NCBI RefSeq assembly: GCF_029784135.1
Contig: NC_073744.1
Span: 77,231,935-77,295,934, forward strand
DNA length: 64,000 bases
Direction: 5' to 3'
Source of the DNA: Toxorhynchites rutilus septentrionalis
Lineage: Eukaryota > Arthropoda > Insecta > Diptera > Culicidae
The notes beneath the pieces were generated by a model. It was given only the letters and a program-made list of their open reading frames with translations. It ran no database searches and was not told where the DNA came from. A program made the translations under genes and the position numbers. The stretch's first letter is position 1. Each line of letters opens with the position of its first letter. Of this stretch, positions 23,070 through 33,440 are shown one piece after another.

Positions 23070-24131
23070 CTGGGAGACATCCAAAGAAAACAAGACATCC
23101 CACCGACAGTCGGTCCTAGCCGAGACAGTTGGGAAACTGTCAATCTCTATGATTACCTCTCTCTGTCCCCTATCATTTCCCCTCCTTCCCCAAAAAAAAA
23201 CTGAGGAAATGCTTCAAGGGATCTCCTAATCAACCCACGCCCAAACCAGACTTGCGGTCCCTTTTTGCGGGTCACTCGAGGTATCCAAGGGGGAGAGAGA
23301 GAAACAAACCAGAGGAAACTTTTTCAATTTGAGCACCCATTTTGGAGAATCTCGATTGTATCGAACGTGGTGTAGGCGTTTGAGTGCGCAAATTAATCGC
23401 AAACTGTGGCAAAAGATACACACAGTCCGAGGCGGCTGGAGTCTGTCATTTGCTCGTTTTTCGAATGATTCCTCTCCCTCCGTTCGGTATTATGAGTGAT
23501 TGCAAAACTTTTCTATGCACACTCTGACTTTGTTGTTGTTTTTGTTATTTCTACTTCGGTGAAGGTCGCCTAGTCGGAAAATGGAAAACGGAGACCATTT
23601 CTAGAATTATTAAGCTTTAGTTTGGGCCGAGCGGGAATTGGGCGAGAACGAGTTGGGGAAGGTGATGGGCGACAAATCAGTGATAATTGATAATTTAATT
23701 TCGAAGTAATTCGGAGACAAACGGCAGAAAATGATAACGCTATTTGGTTGGGTGAACATTAATAAAAGAGAATCCAAACACAGAGGATTCCCTCAAACCT
23801 TAAATCACCTTAATCACCTCAAACTTTTGGATTTATTGGATGCTTTTTCGTTAGTCATTCAACATTCTGTCAAATATATATTGTGGGCCAAAATTGATCG
23901 GACATGATCGAAGTTTTTGGAAATTTGAATAAAACTTGAATAATTAATTTGCACACCTTCTGAAACCCTCCTACCAATTTACGATTTTTTGGTTTTTCTG
24001 GTGAATGTCTGTGAATTTGATGAGTGTTCCTCCATGATTTATCAATTTATGTTTATTTATCTCGTTACCATCGAAAATACTTTATATCTTTTCTTGTGAT
24101 TTCATATGCTGAATTATAAAAAAGGGTAAAA
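23070..24131. other. No gene recognised
   Basis: Unique-looking DNA without a supported ORF. Confidence 0.4.
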
Positions 24132-25392
24132 AATTATGCAAAAAAAGTTTATTCATCTCCAAACGGATACTACGATTTTAGTATGTTTTACAGAGCTTGA
24201 GTGTGTGTTCTGCAACTTTCTCGAATCTAAACATTGTGTCTAGTAGCCATTTAGTGCTCTTGAGGTTTTCGTGCTCAAAAGTTCTTTGTTGCAAAATGTC
24301 CAAAAAGCACAAATTTTTATCTGCATCCGAAATTTGATTATTGAACATCACAAAACTGCTACCGTGATACAGCCGATATTGTCCAGCTTCAAAAAGATAC
24401 GGCGGCGTGAAGAAGGCGGCGCTGGACCGGGGACTATCCGTTCCGAAAATTGCCGAAACAGATTGAAAGCGAGTTTCCCATTCAACTGACATCACAATTC
24501 GTACGAAATCGTCTTCATAAGAAAGGTCTTAAGAGCATAGTAGCACTCAAGAAGCCATGGTTGTCCGCGAAAAATATAAAAAAAAATGAAGTGGACCCAG
24601 GACCACATTTCATGGGCCAGTGATGAACTTGAATAAGGTGATTTGGTCAGACGAGATGAAAGTAATGCTATTTGGGTCTGATGGTATCGCAAGAAAATGG
24701 CGGCGAACCGATGATGGTTTGAAAAAGGGGCATTGAGTTTTCAACCAACTGAGTACGGTTTCGATTTTTTTCTGCAGGTAGAATCATGATGTGGGGATCT
24801 ATGGCTACATCCGGCGCTGGAGAACTTGAGTTCATCGATGGAATCATGACCAGGGAGGTTTATTTGGACATTTTGAACCGAAAACTATCAGCGTCTGCAC
24901 AAAAGCTAAAAGTTGGGGCGCAGATGTACGTTTCAACAAGACGGAGACCTGAAGCGTATTAATATTATGGAATGGCCAGCACAGTCTCCCGACCTTAATC
25001 CGATCGAGCATCTCTGGTCAATTTTAAAATTTGGCTCCATAAGCAAAAACCAACAAGGATAAAATTACCCCGGAAATAATTGCTAACGTTGTTGAGTCGA
25101 TGCCTCGACGATGTCGAGCAGTTATTGAAGCCAAAGAGGGTCACACGAAGTACTAAAACTATGTGAGCCAGAGAGATGGATATACTTTTTTTCGTTTTTT
25201 AACTTTTTTTCCGACATCATGTCTCAAAAGCTAGAGAATTTATTTTTTGCTTTGAACTCGCATGAATTGTCTTTGTTTTTACACAAATAATAATAAACTG
25301 AACAACAATTAACCGTGTTTCAATTTTGTGGTGGTTTTTTGGAAAAAAACTAATTTTTCACTCGGGGTGGATAAACTTTTTTTTGCATACTG
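24132..25392 (+). mobile_element. Tc1-like transposon, second family
   Basis: The right end, read inward, is 'cagtatgcaaaaaaaagttt' followed by 'atccacccc', flanked by TA (25393). The left end has 'atgcaaaaaaagtttattca' at 24136. These are imperfect inverted termini about 1.26 kb apart. The exact left boundary and its TA are eroded. Confidence 0.75.
24296..25160 (+). pseudogene. Tc1-like transposase, degenerate
   Basis: The likely start at 24296 (caaaATG) reads MSKKHKFLSASEI and then hits an in-frame stop. Later pieces in shifting frames carry the Tc1 core in order: WSDEMKVMLFGSDG (first catalytic Asp), GRIMMWGSMATSGAGELEFI, and [19 protein letters not shown], which holds the final Glu of a DD34E enzyme. 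The second-Asp block (QQDN-like) is largely lost around 24910-24940. With several stops and frameshifts this copy cannot make transposase. Confidence 0.85.
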
Positions 25393-25535
25393 TACACCAC
25401 ACAGTGGTCTGTGTATCTGGTTAGTGTATCTGGGATGTGGCGATTAACAGACAGTTGATAAAGAGATTAGCCTCGAGTTCACTAATACTGTTACATGAGT
25501 TATTTCGTGACTGTACCTGAATTCAGAAGTGTAAA

Positions 25536-25739
25536 ATGACTCCCAGAGAAGAAACAACGCAAATTTTGCGATGTAATGTAATAATACTTCACAAACGTGG
25601 TGCAACAATCCATAAGATCGCAAAACTTTACTGCTTCCGGCTAGATCAACGGTATCGAACATCATTTCCCGACACAAGATTATCGGTAGCACCGAATATC
25701 GACGAAGAACTGGACGCAAACCGATCTTGTCGGAGCTAA
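25536..25739 (+). pseudogene. Possible Tc1-like transposase N-terminal fragment
   Basis: MTPREETTQILRCNVIILHK followed by RGATIHKIAKL resembles the first helix-turn-helix of Tc1-type transposases. Afterwards the frame degrades, although a shifted reading gives GRRTGRKPILSELNKK-like residues. No catalytic core follows. Its position 140 bp beyond the TA of the previous element suggests a separate truncated relic. Confidence 0.4.
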
Positions 25740-25829
25740 ACAAAAAGCCAGAGTTGTGAATCCGTTCGGTTTTTAAGTGTCTGCAAGTTGGCGGCGCAAA
25801 TGCAATCAATCGTCGGAGAGCCTGTTTAT

Positions 25830-26010
25830 GTATGTTTATATATAGCTGGATAAAGCATCATAAATACTAATAAAAGCTGGTGAACAGACAACCTCTGGCG
25901 AGATTGTTGCATGCGAATGTTTTTGTTAAATTTCAAACGGACTTCAACTCGATTTTAAAAGTTAAATCGTTTGTAATCAAATCAACTGAAACAGAATGCA
26001 ATTATCAAGG
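25830..26010 (+). promoter_or_regulatory. Candidate TATA promoter and first exon with strong donor
   Basis: 'tatatatagc' at 25837 could be a TATA box. 'attatcaag|gtaagtagag' at 26010-26011 is a consensus splice donor. It lies about 400 bp upstream of the ORF at 26406, and an acceptor-like 'ttcatgtag' at about 26396 would join them as a 5'-UTR intron. Confidence 0.25.
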
Positions 26011-26405
26011 TAAGTAGAGAATATTTTAATGAAAAAGTGGCGTGGTTCTAATAAGACTCCTGAGAAACAGGGGAAGTTGAGTTTGCAAAGAAATAAAAAA
26101 AAAATGACATCAAAATTCAAACTTTAGATGTCGTTTTAAAGGTGCTGCTCTTTGAGGACATATATGACTCAGGTGCAGCTTCCTGCAGTTTTAAAATATA
26201 TTCAATTATTTGTATGTCAGCGCTAATTCATCAAATTTTTGAAAAGTTGGTGAAAAGTAGTGAGAATAACGTTTTCGTTGCGTTTTCTGCTATATGATCA
26301 CTCATCTAAATTTCTACAATTTATGTCACACGTACTGTTCTAAACTCAACGGAATGTGGAATGATTGTTATCGAGGAAAATAAACTATTCATGTAGAAAC
26401 ATAAA

Positions 26406-26750
26406 ATGTGGCTGCAGTCACCAATTCTGTTGCCCAGTTCCGAAGAGATTAACGAAAAACCAACTGAAACAACAACCTGCGGACGTACTCACAAGGATTT
26501 GGAGAGTTTCCCGAGCAAAACAAAAAGACAGCGAGTAGCAGAACCAGTTTCTAATAACGCCCCAGAAGACCTAGCTTTTGCTGCAAACATTTTTGGGAAT
26601 TCAACTTTACTAAATGAAGATATCAACAAGTGCTTAACGCCTGCTCAAGCACTGGTTCTTTTTGTAGACTTGGATCTGACGGACCGGAAGTATATTGCGC
26701 TTCGAGAAGTGGTGAACACTTACAAAAGTGGGCCACTCCTAAGGAGATGA
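26406..26750 (+). CDS. Unrecognised 114-residue ORF
   Basis: The start context is good (cataaaATG). The product is hydrophilic at first, with a basic patch SKTKRQRVAE at about residues 37-46. It then has an acidic-hydrophobic segment LTPAQALVLFVDLDLTDRKY at about residues 78-97. That segment is vaguely like a domain found in uncharacterised arthropod transposon-like proteins ('L-P-EAL-L-V-A-LS--QY'), but I cannot name it. The frame ends abruptly near 26750, and no continuation is convincing in the other plus frames. It may be a fragment of a spliced TE or host gene, or chance. Confidence 0.3.
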   Translation: MWLQSPILLPSSEEINEKPTETTTCGRTHKDLESFPSKTKRQRVAEPVSNNAPEDLAFAANIFGNSTLLNEDINKCLTPAQALVLFVDLDLTDRKYIALREVVNTYKSGPLLRR

Positions 26751-26969
26751 ACAGCGTCCACGAGAAGTCCGATAATTCAGGAAACTTCTGGTTCGGTTTA
26801 TCGATTCTGCATTGCTGGATCAAATCCTCAAATTTTGCCTTATTCATTTCAAAATTTGAGAGAAAAGTATCTGATTTTTTTATTTTTAGACGTGAACGTA
26901 ACGTGTTCGAGGAGAAGCTAACAACAAAGGTTACGAGGAATGCAAGAAACGTATTCATAGTATGACCAA

Positions 26970-27734
26970 CGGCGGAAACACCGCGCGAAGATTTGTAAAT
27001 TTCATAACATTTTGTGCCATTTTGTTAATTAAATCCAGCGGCAAGCAAATTAATATTACAAAATATCTAGCATTGTTTATGGAGACAACACAACTCTAGA
27101 TAGCTTTTATAGTTGGTACTACATGCCTTTGACTGTACACAGGCTTTTGATACACAAAGCCAACATTATTTTAATTTACCCATCGGCGACCATTCTGAAG
27201 AGGCCTTGAAAGCTACTCATAAAATCATCAGAAAAACGCATTTCAATCACACGAAGAAACCTTCCCGAGTCAACTAAAAAGAAGATCTATTGAGATCATT
27301 GCTCTTAAACGCCTATCCATTAGTCATCAGCTTTTAAGCAACGAAGAATTATCTCAGTATTTCTTAAAAATGAGAAATACTGAGATAATTCTCATTTTGA
27401 CATTGATGCAATAAATGTGCAATTAATGTCAGTAATGTGTATCCGAAAAGATCAGCACTTTTCATTTTTGACGAAGTTTTTTCACATAAGACACTTATGA
27501 GATTATTCAAATGACATGCAAACAGTGATGCTGATCTTAAAAACAACTACTTCAACATCATTCAAACCAGTAGTTAGTGAAATAATGATTTCTGCGTATC
27601 CAAAATGATCAAAACTATTCACTTTAGATAAACGAAGATTTTCTCGCTTGAGACACTTATGCGATTATTCAAATGACATGAGACAATAGTGCAAACAGAA
27701 GTTCTGATGCTCATGAACAACTTTTCTCATCACA
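26970..27734. other. No gene recognised
   Basis: Contains two related passages (27420-27520 and 27595-27700) sharing 'gtatccgaaaagatcag/gtatccaaaatgatcaa' and 'gagattattcaaatgacatg'. They are a diverged tandem duplication of roughly 170 bp. Confidence 0.4.
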
Positions 27735-28090
27735 CCAAAGGGTCAGTTATGGTTTGGGTGGTATGTTCCATGCTGGAGTAGCATCTATGGAATTCATTGA
27801 AAGGATGAAGTACAAGGAAGACTACAGAGATATTCTGTAGCGTAATATCACCAAATCAACCAAAAAGTACCGGCTCGGTAGCAACTTCACGTTCATGCAC
27901 GACAATGATCCCAATCTTAAGTCGAGGCTTGTGACCGATTTTTTGGAGGAAATCAGCATAAATATACTGGACTATCCGCTCCAAAGTCAGACTTAAACCA
28001 AATTGAGCATTTTCATTTTCAGCATGGAAAGCAGAAAGCATGGAAGTCCAGGAAATACACGAAATCTGGTTGAATGCCCAACTGAATTTC
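27735..28090 (+). pseudogene. Tc1-like transposase fragment
   Basis: Across shifting frames I read SVMVWV, GVASMEFIERMKYKEDYRDIL, then FTFMHDNDPNLKSRLVTDFL, where the Asp of HDNDP corresponds to the second catalytic residue. The trailing 'LDYPLQSQT' is a worn version of the '[11 protein letters not shown]' block. At least one stop and one indel are present, and the amino-terminal half is absent. Confidence 0.7.
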
Positions 28091-28470
28091 TAACTGAAAT
28101 AATGTTATCTATTTTCTTAGTCCGATGAATTGCGCACATGAATTTGTGAATTCTCTGTTGTTCTTGTTCCCTTTCCTTTTTTTACATGGAATTATCAACT
28201 GTGTCCATGTAAATTTGAAGAAAAATTCAATAAACAAACAAAAAAATGTGACATAAACTGTAAAAGGTTTGCTGAAATGACACGAATTTTCGATTAATTT
28301 TGCATCACATGAATTACCAAGAATTTGTGATTTTAACTGTTTCTACTGAACATTTTTCAATTTGTTTTTAAACGGTACTACTTTCAGTGGTTTTAATATC
28401 AATTTTGAACGCGATCTGTCATTTAGTTTGTTTACAGCGTCATTAAGAACAGGTTATCTTTTTTTGTGAT
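28090..28470. other. Spacer
   Basis: AT-rich; may include the 5' end of the mariner that follows. No separate feature is seen. Confidence 0.4.
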
Positions 28471-28649
28471 ATGGATCATTCTATTGATCAAAGATATTGT
28501 GCAAAATGTTGTGTTGCAAAAAAATTTCTTGTGCAGAAGTGTTGAAAATGATGCAGAATACATTCGGTCACTCAACTATGTCGAAAACTCAGGTGGATGA
28601 ATGGTATACGGCATTCAAAGACGAGAAGATATGAACGTTTTAAATACAC
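28471..28649 (+). pseudogene. Mariner transposase, N-terminal part (interrupted)
   Basis: From ATG 28471 the reading MDHSIDQRYC is followed, after a frame change, by SCAEVLKMMQNTFGHSTMSK and TQVDEWYTAFKD, a mariner helix-turn-helix. The frame then runs into an unrelated transposon at 28650. The rest of the gene appears beyond that insertion at 29941. Confidence 0.75.
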
Positions 28650-29940
28650 AGGGTTTTCTATTTCGGGCTTCCGAAAGTATACAATCCTGCACTGACAACC
28701 GTTTGACATAGCTGTCAACCAAAGCGTCATATCGTTAGTTGATTGTCTGCCATTTTACAATATGGATCGTTTAAGCATCGCACAACGTGTTAATTTTGTT
28801 AAATTATATTACAAAAATGATGAAAAACCGGCAAATGTTTTTCGAGCATTACGGACGGATTTTGGTCGTCATGGACGGCCTATAGAGCACACAATCGCTA
28901 ATGTAGTGCGTAAATTCGAACAAACTGGATCCGTAGCAGATATTGTGAGACCTGTGCATCATCGTAATGTGCGTTCGGCCAAAAATATTGCTGCTGTTGC
29001 TGTCAGTGTGGAGGATGACCCGAATGTTTCGATTCCACGGCGTGCTCAGCAATTGGGCTTGTCAAACACATCATTGTGGCGAATTTTGCATTCGGACTTG
29101 CACCTACATCCATATAAAGTCCAACTGGTACAAAAATTAGAGCGTGGTGACCATGGAATACGTCGGGCATACGTCGATTGGGTGAACTAACAACAGCAGC
29201 AAAATGCTGAATTTTCGCATCAAATTTTCTTCAGCGATGAGGCCCATTTCGAGCTCGGTGGCTATGTGAACACCCGAAATTTCCGTATATGGGGCTCAGA
29301 AAATCCACACGTGATTGTTGAGAGGCCATTGCATCCGCCAAAAATCACTGTTTGGTGCGCATTATGGTCTGGTGGAGTCATCGGGCCGTATTTCTTTGAA
29401 AATGAGGACGACGAGACGGTAACTGTGAATAGTGAGCGCTATGGCCACATGTTAACCGATTTTTTTTGACAAAAATTGAAGATATGGATACGGATGACAT
29501 GTGGTTTCAGCAGGACGGCGCCACGTGCCACACAACACGACCGAACATGGCCATATTGCGAACGAAATTTGAGGGACGCATAATTTCGCGTTTTGGTGAT
29601 GCCAATTGATCATGCGATTTGAACCCGCTAGACTTTTTTGGTGGGGTTATGCGAAAGACCGTGTCTATGCCAACTCTCCGCAAACTCTTGAACATTTGAA
29701 AGACAACATTCGTGAAGTTATGACTGAGATACCGCCCCATATGTGCCGAAAAGTCATCGAAAATTACCTGTTCCTGATCAAGGTGTGCGAGGAAGTCCTA
29801 GGTGGACATTTGAATGATGTTGTATTTCACACATAATGGCATAAACCAAACTTTAATTTGAAATAAAAGTTTCATCGAAATTCGAATTCTAAGTGTGTTT
29901 TATTTCAATTTACTTTCGGAATTTAAAGTTAGAAAACCCT
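28650..29940 (+). mobile_element. Tc1/mariner-type element nested in a mariner
   Basis: The left end 'agggttttctatttcgggct' plus 'tccgaaagta' and the reverse complement of the right end 'agggttttctaactttaaat' plus 'tccgaaagta' are matching termini 1.29 kb apart. The flanks are TA-rich (taca on the left, ata on the right), so the exact duplicated dinucleotide is uncertain. The element holds an almost full-length transposase pseudogene and splits a mariner. Confidence 0.85.
28762..29836 (+). pseudogene. IS630/Tc1/mariner transposase, nearly full length
   Basis: The reading starts at MDRLSIAQRVNFVKLYY, with two helix-turn-helix regions in the first 130 residues (second: RRAQQLGLSNTSLWRILHSD). 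All three catalytic blocks are visible: IFFSDEAHF, FQQDGATCH and CDLNPLDFF, so the triad is of the DDD type. The end is HLNDVVFHT, just before 29836. Four lesions are seen: a TAA at 29188, a frameshift in a T-run near 29462, a TGA near 29608, and a frameshift in a T/G run near 29640. Few defects imply a fairly young copy. Many ants, flies and mosquitoes carry relatives. Confidence 0.88.
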
Positions 29941-30335
29941 ATATTTCAAGAGACCATCCGTCATATTTTGGTGGATGTTTGGACATGATAAAAATCGCAG
30001 CACGACTAGTGTCAGAAATTAGTTTTCTTCAAAAAGATTAAAAAAATGTATGAGCATGACATGCAGACGAGTCAATAATCATCAGCATGGACCAATGCTA
30101 ACAAGTTATAATCGAAAAAACCTTGTCGAAGTGGACCTAAAGAGAAGGTAATGCTGTTTTCTTCGATATTCGTGGTGTTGGTCATCTGGAATTCCAAATG
30201 GTCGATAAAGTTGTCCAAAAATGACACGAATGTGATTCAACAACCTCCATTCTCCCCAAATATGGCACCGTGTGACTTTTTCCTTTTCCGAAACTCAAAT
30301 TATCGCTTCGTGGGACCTGTTTTGACAGCATTGAA
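29941..30335 (+). pseudogene. Mariner transposase, C-terminal part (interrupted)
   Basis: Past the nested element the mariner resumes. Pieces read RHILVDV, AARLVSEISFLQK and YEHDMQTSQ; the last resembles the region just after the first catalytic Asp. Then come KEKVMLF (normally KVMLIVFFD) and NVIQQPPFSPNMAPCDFFLF, the final catalytic block. About 45 codons expected between the halves are missing. Several stops and frameshifts are present, and the second-Asp block is deleted. Confidence 0.75.
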
Positions 30336-30626
30336 GTGGCATTTTGACAGCATACCGAGCAATTCGATAGCATCGATAGTGATAGCTATCGGTGCAGCTT
30401 TCAGAATGTTTCGAGTTGTTTGGTTTGCTTGTCGCATATCTTCCGAGAATTATTTTGTTTTGGTTTGCGTCCCTGATATTTTCGTTTGAGAAACAATTCA
30501 AAAACGCTTGAATATATGCAATCGCAACAAATGAAATTCGATCTCGGTTCGAGATTATCTCGATTTACAAAATACGAGATTTTGCTCGGTGTGATAGTGA
30601 TAGTGATTGTATCGAATTCTCGATTC

Positions 30627-30777
30627 TTCTTTTTCTCTATTATAGTTACTTTCAACACATTCCGGCTGGTTCGTCACTTTTACTTCCATTTTTTGGAGGA
30701 ATGTCGGGAGTGAGAATTGAACTCGTGATCTCTGCGTGAGAAATATGGATGTTACCACTACGCCAGATCGCCTCCAC
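30627..30777 (-). mobile_element. tRNA-derived SINE, copy 1, with 13-bp TSD
   Basis: On the minus strand it starts gtggaggcgatctggcgtag, with an A-box-like TGGCGTAGTGG and a B-box-like GAGTTCAATTC. A tRNA-unrelated body follows, ending '...actataatagagaaaaag'. The perfect direct repeat gaattctcgattc flanks it at 30614-30626 and 30778-30790, as expected for LINE-mediated insertion. A minus ORF across it (30555-30830) is an artefact. Confidence 0.92.
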
Positions 30778-30790
30778 GAATTCTCGATTC

Positions 30791-32238
30791 GATTTATATA
30801 ATAGGGCCCAATATGAGCAAAATTTAGCAATGTTTGAGGATCAAAAAACCACGATTTTAGTGCACTGGCAAAATCTTCTGTTTAAATTCATTGAAAATGC
30901 AACAAGTTGATAAGTTTTTCGCTGTTAACGTACTATTGAGGATCTACTGTGTAATATCATGCAGTTTTTCATTAAAATAAATGGTGTATTTGATGAAAAT
31001 TTCAAATTTTAATTTTTTTCTTTGAAACTATTAAACAAAAAACAGTTTTTTCGCTGCACTAGAAACATTGTTTTTTGTTTGCATAACCAAAGACGCAATA
31101 AAGTAAATTTACTAGGCAGTGGAAAACAGTGTTTTTGGGGTTAACGGGCAGTGGCAACTATATTGCTACCAATTTTTGAGCTGTTTTAATAGTTAATTTT
31201 TTATCAATGGTAAACATGTGTTATTCCTCATGTAAGAATGTAAGGATAGTGGTTCCGATAGCGAATGTTGATGTGTTCGGTGAAAGAATTATTCAGCATG
31301 ACACTTCGAACCATACAATCAACAGGTTACCTCACACTGACAGCAATCAGCTGATGTCTCAACACTCAACAGGTGCGAATCATTCAACTGACAGCTATGG
31401 GGACCTTATCGGATCCAACTGCGGGGCGTGCAATAATCACAAATTCAGTCTATATCACGGCAATTATTTTCTTCAATTGCCTAGATGAACCAAAAAAATA
31501 AGCCCTGGAAAATGGCCCCATCCCAAAACTTCGGGAAGTCACATGACGGGATATTCTCCATTCGGCCATTTTCTGCAGAAGGGCACAATGGGTCGAGTAT
31601 TTGGTTGACTACTTCCCTACTTTCTGCTCATCAGTTTTGGGTCGTATTCTCCTTCTCTCTCTCTCGAACTAGGCTCGAACTAAAATAATACCGCATTGAA
31701 GTACAATTCCGGCAGGCGCGTGCCGCGAGACGCATTGCCGTCAATAGACAACAGAGCGTGGTGCCCTCTGGTGGGGGGACTCAGTTGGCAGACCGAACGT
31801 TTTTCGCATGACATTACGAAAATATATCGCCAAGCCACAAGCTGCACTCTTCCTCACAAAAATATGTAACGATTAATCGTGATTAATTTATTAATTACCC
31901 TAATCCTTCGATCCACCCCAACCTTGTACACCCTAACCAACGGAACACTACCCGTTCGACCCGTAGGAGACTGAGATAGGGAGTTCGGTGTGCGGTAATC
32001 AGGTGTTTACCACCACCTCGGGTGATAAACACGCTCGATATGGGAAGGGTGAAGCATTGGAGTTTTCCCTACCGTACCCAGAAAGTTCATCGTTTCTTGA
32101 GGCGCTGCTCCGCACTACCGTTAGCTGCTTCCGGTGGACGCCGTTTTGTCAGTCGTTGTTTAAAGCACTATGGAACCACGTCACCAATCGCGGTCACGGT
32201 TATTCTCTTCTGCGTTGGGAGGTACAAAAAATACTCAC
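30791..32238. other. No recognised gene; becomes TE-poor after about 31.2 kb
   Basis: AT-rich to 31200, then more complex sequence leading into the candidate promoter block. ORFs at 31207-31488 and 31988-32416 lack domains. If the minus-strand leader exon is right, 32238 and below is its first intron. Confidence 0.4.
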
Positions 32239-32484
32239 TCGAAACTTGTACACTGGTACACGATTTAACAAACAAAATCAAAGACACGAATTTCAGTCCG
32301 ACTTTATCACAATTTGGGGTCACAGATTTTCACACAAAGTGAAGCGTCGCCACAAGATCTTGTGTGTCCACCAGCTAGCGAGCAGAAGAACCTCGATAGC
32401 CGTTTGGCGCGGATGACACACACGGAACGGCCAGAGGTGTCTCGCCCCTGCTGGTCTGTTATTTACTGACGCACTGTAAGCACT
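32239..32484 (-). other. Candidate non-coding first exon (5' leader), minus strand
   Basis: Reading leftward from the proposed start at 32484, the 246-nt stretch contains no ATG on that strand. It ends at 'caagtttcga|gtgagtattt', a strong donor with the intron starting at 32238. It lies in a GC-richer, TE-poor block. An ATG-free leader bounded by core-promoter motifs and a good donor is the pattern of a non-coding first exon. The gene it belongs to is not identified; coding exons would lie to the left. Confidence 0.45.
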
Positions 32485-32487
32485 GAA
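32453..32487 (-). promoter_or_regulatory. Inr + DPE core promoter, minus strand
   Basis: The minus strand has 'gttcagtg', matching the arthropod initiator TCAGT, with A+1 at 32484. Counting from there, AGACC falls exactly at +28 to +32 and fits the downstream promoter element RGWYV. No TATA box is obvious. TATA-less Inr/DPE promoters are common in flies. Confidence 0.45.
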
Positions 32488-33344
32488 CTAAATTTCGAAA
32501 CCAAGTTCACGTAGCAGCAAAACGCAGCGGCCACCGAATCCTGCCCGAGTTGGCTATTTGCCAAGTGGTGTCGGCAGGTCTTTGGTTCGGCACTCGTGAC
32601 ACGAGCATCTTATGCTCGTTACTCTCCCTCTCTCTATCTCGTGAACGCTGTGTACACAGCGTGTGTACGTACACGTGATCGCTCCAACACCACAGCAGAG
32701 CAGTGCTTTCGTGTCGCTTCAAAAGTCCCGACAGGACGCGCATGCCCGGGAAATTCCACCCTCCTGCTCGTGTCCAACTGGAAGGCATCCTACCACGACA
32801 CACTTTCCAGCCAAAGCTTGGGGCTCGCTGGAGAAACCATCCACTCGCTCACCGAAATACACACACATATTTACCGTGTGATGCGTTCGCAGTCTGTGCC
32901 GTCTCATCCACGAAGTGAGGAATCAACTTTGGCAGGCCGATGGGCGTCGGATTCAAGAACGGCTCGTGTGGTATATTTCACCAATTCTTTTTCTTTCTTC
33001 GGAAGGACACCACGATGGCGGACGGGGGGTGGGAGTAAATTAGCATTACACAGCGCATTGAAAGTCGTTTTTTTCGCTTCGTGGTGGATAAGTTTTGGTG
33101 TACTCTGCGAGATCGGGGGGTATTTTCGGAGGATGGATGCTGGACCGAGGGGATTTGCGTGGCACACATGCAAACGCGTGGTTTAGTTTCGTCCTGTGAT
33201 CGATGAGGGGTTCGTCTCCGTTGTTTGTTTTGTGTAATTCGTATACGCTCCCTTGAATATGGAAGCGGACAAAAAAAAGTTCTATCGCATGTAATATGGA
33301 ACAAAATGGATTACCACTGAACGTGAACTAACGATCGATTTGCG
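32485..33344 (+). promoter_or_regulatory. Divergent intergenic/5'-UTR block with two uORFs
   Basis: A GC-richer tract separates the minus-strand start from the plus-strand signal-peptide exon. Two short upstream ORFs, 33259-33294 (11 codons) and 33296-33331 (11 codons), lie just before the start codon at 33345; the second one's internal ATG (caaaATG) also opens a 4-codon frame. A longer plus frame (32596-33186, 196 residues) shows no domain and I do not accept it as coding. Confidence 0.35.
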
Positions 33345-33440
33345 ATGGGAGCTAGTAGCGGCACGATGGATACATTTTTATTTTATTTTATCCTCTGCCT
33401 CTGTTGCTACGGTATCGTACAGGGTTTCAAAGGACCGGAG
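33345..33440 (+). CDS. Candidate first coding exon encoding a signal peptide
   Basis: ATG at 33345 (G at -3 and +4), or the in-frame ATG at 33366 (A at -3), opens 32 codons. After MGASSGTMDT comes a hydrophobic core FLFYFILCLCCYGIV and a plausible signal-peptidase site (IVQG|FKGPE). The exon ends exactly after Glu at a donor, 'ccggag|gtaatg', in phase 0. Read unspliced, the frame stops at 33473. The mature start 'GPE' recalls the '(G/D)PEF' before the first Ig domain of insect Dpr-interacting/Lachesin-like proteins, but that is a weak clue and no Ig exon is in the window. Being short, it is easily missed by ORF scans. The rest of the gene would lie past a very large first intron. Confidence 0.45.

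Noticed and set aside
30627..30777. Functional tRNA gene
   Set aside because: A/B-box-like motifs are present, but no cloverleaf with paired acceptor stem forms, and the shared 3' body and TSD show a SINE.
32596..33186. 196-codon plus frame as a gene
   Set aside because: Competing frames over the same bases and no recognisable domain; the region is better explained as promoter or 5' UTR.
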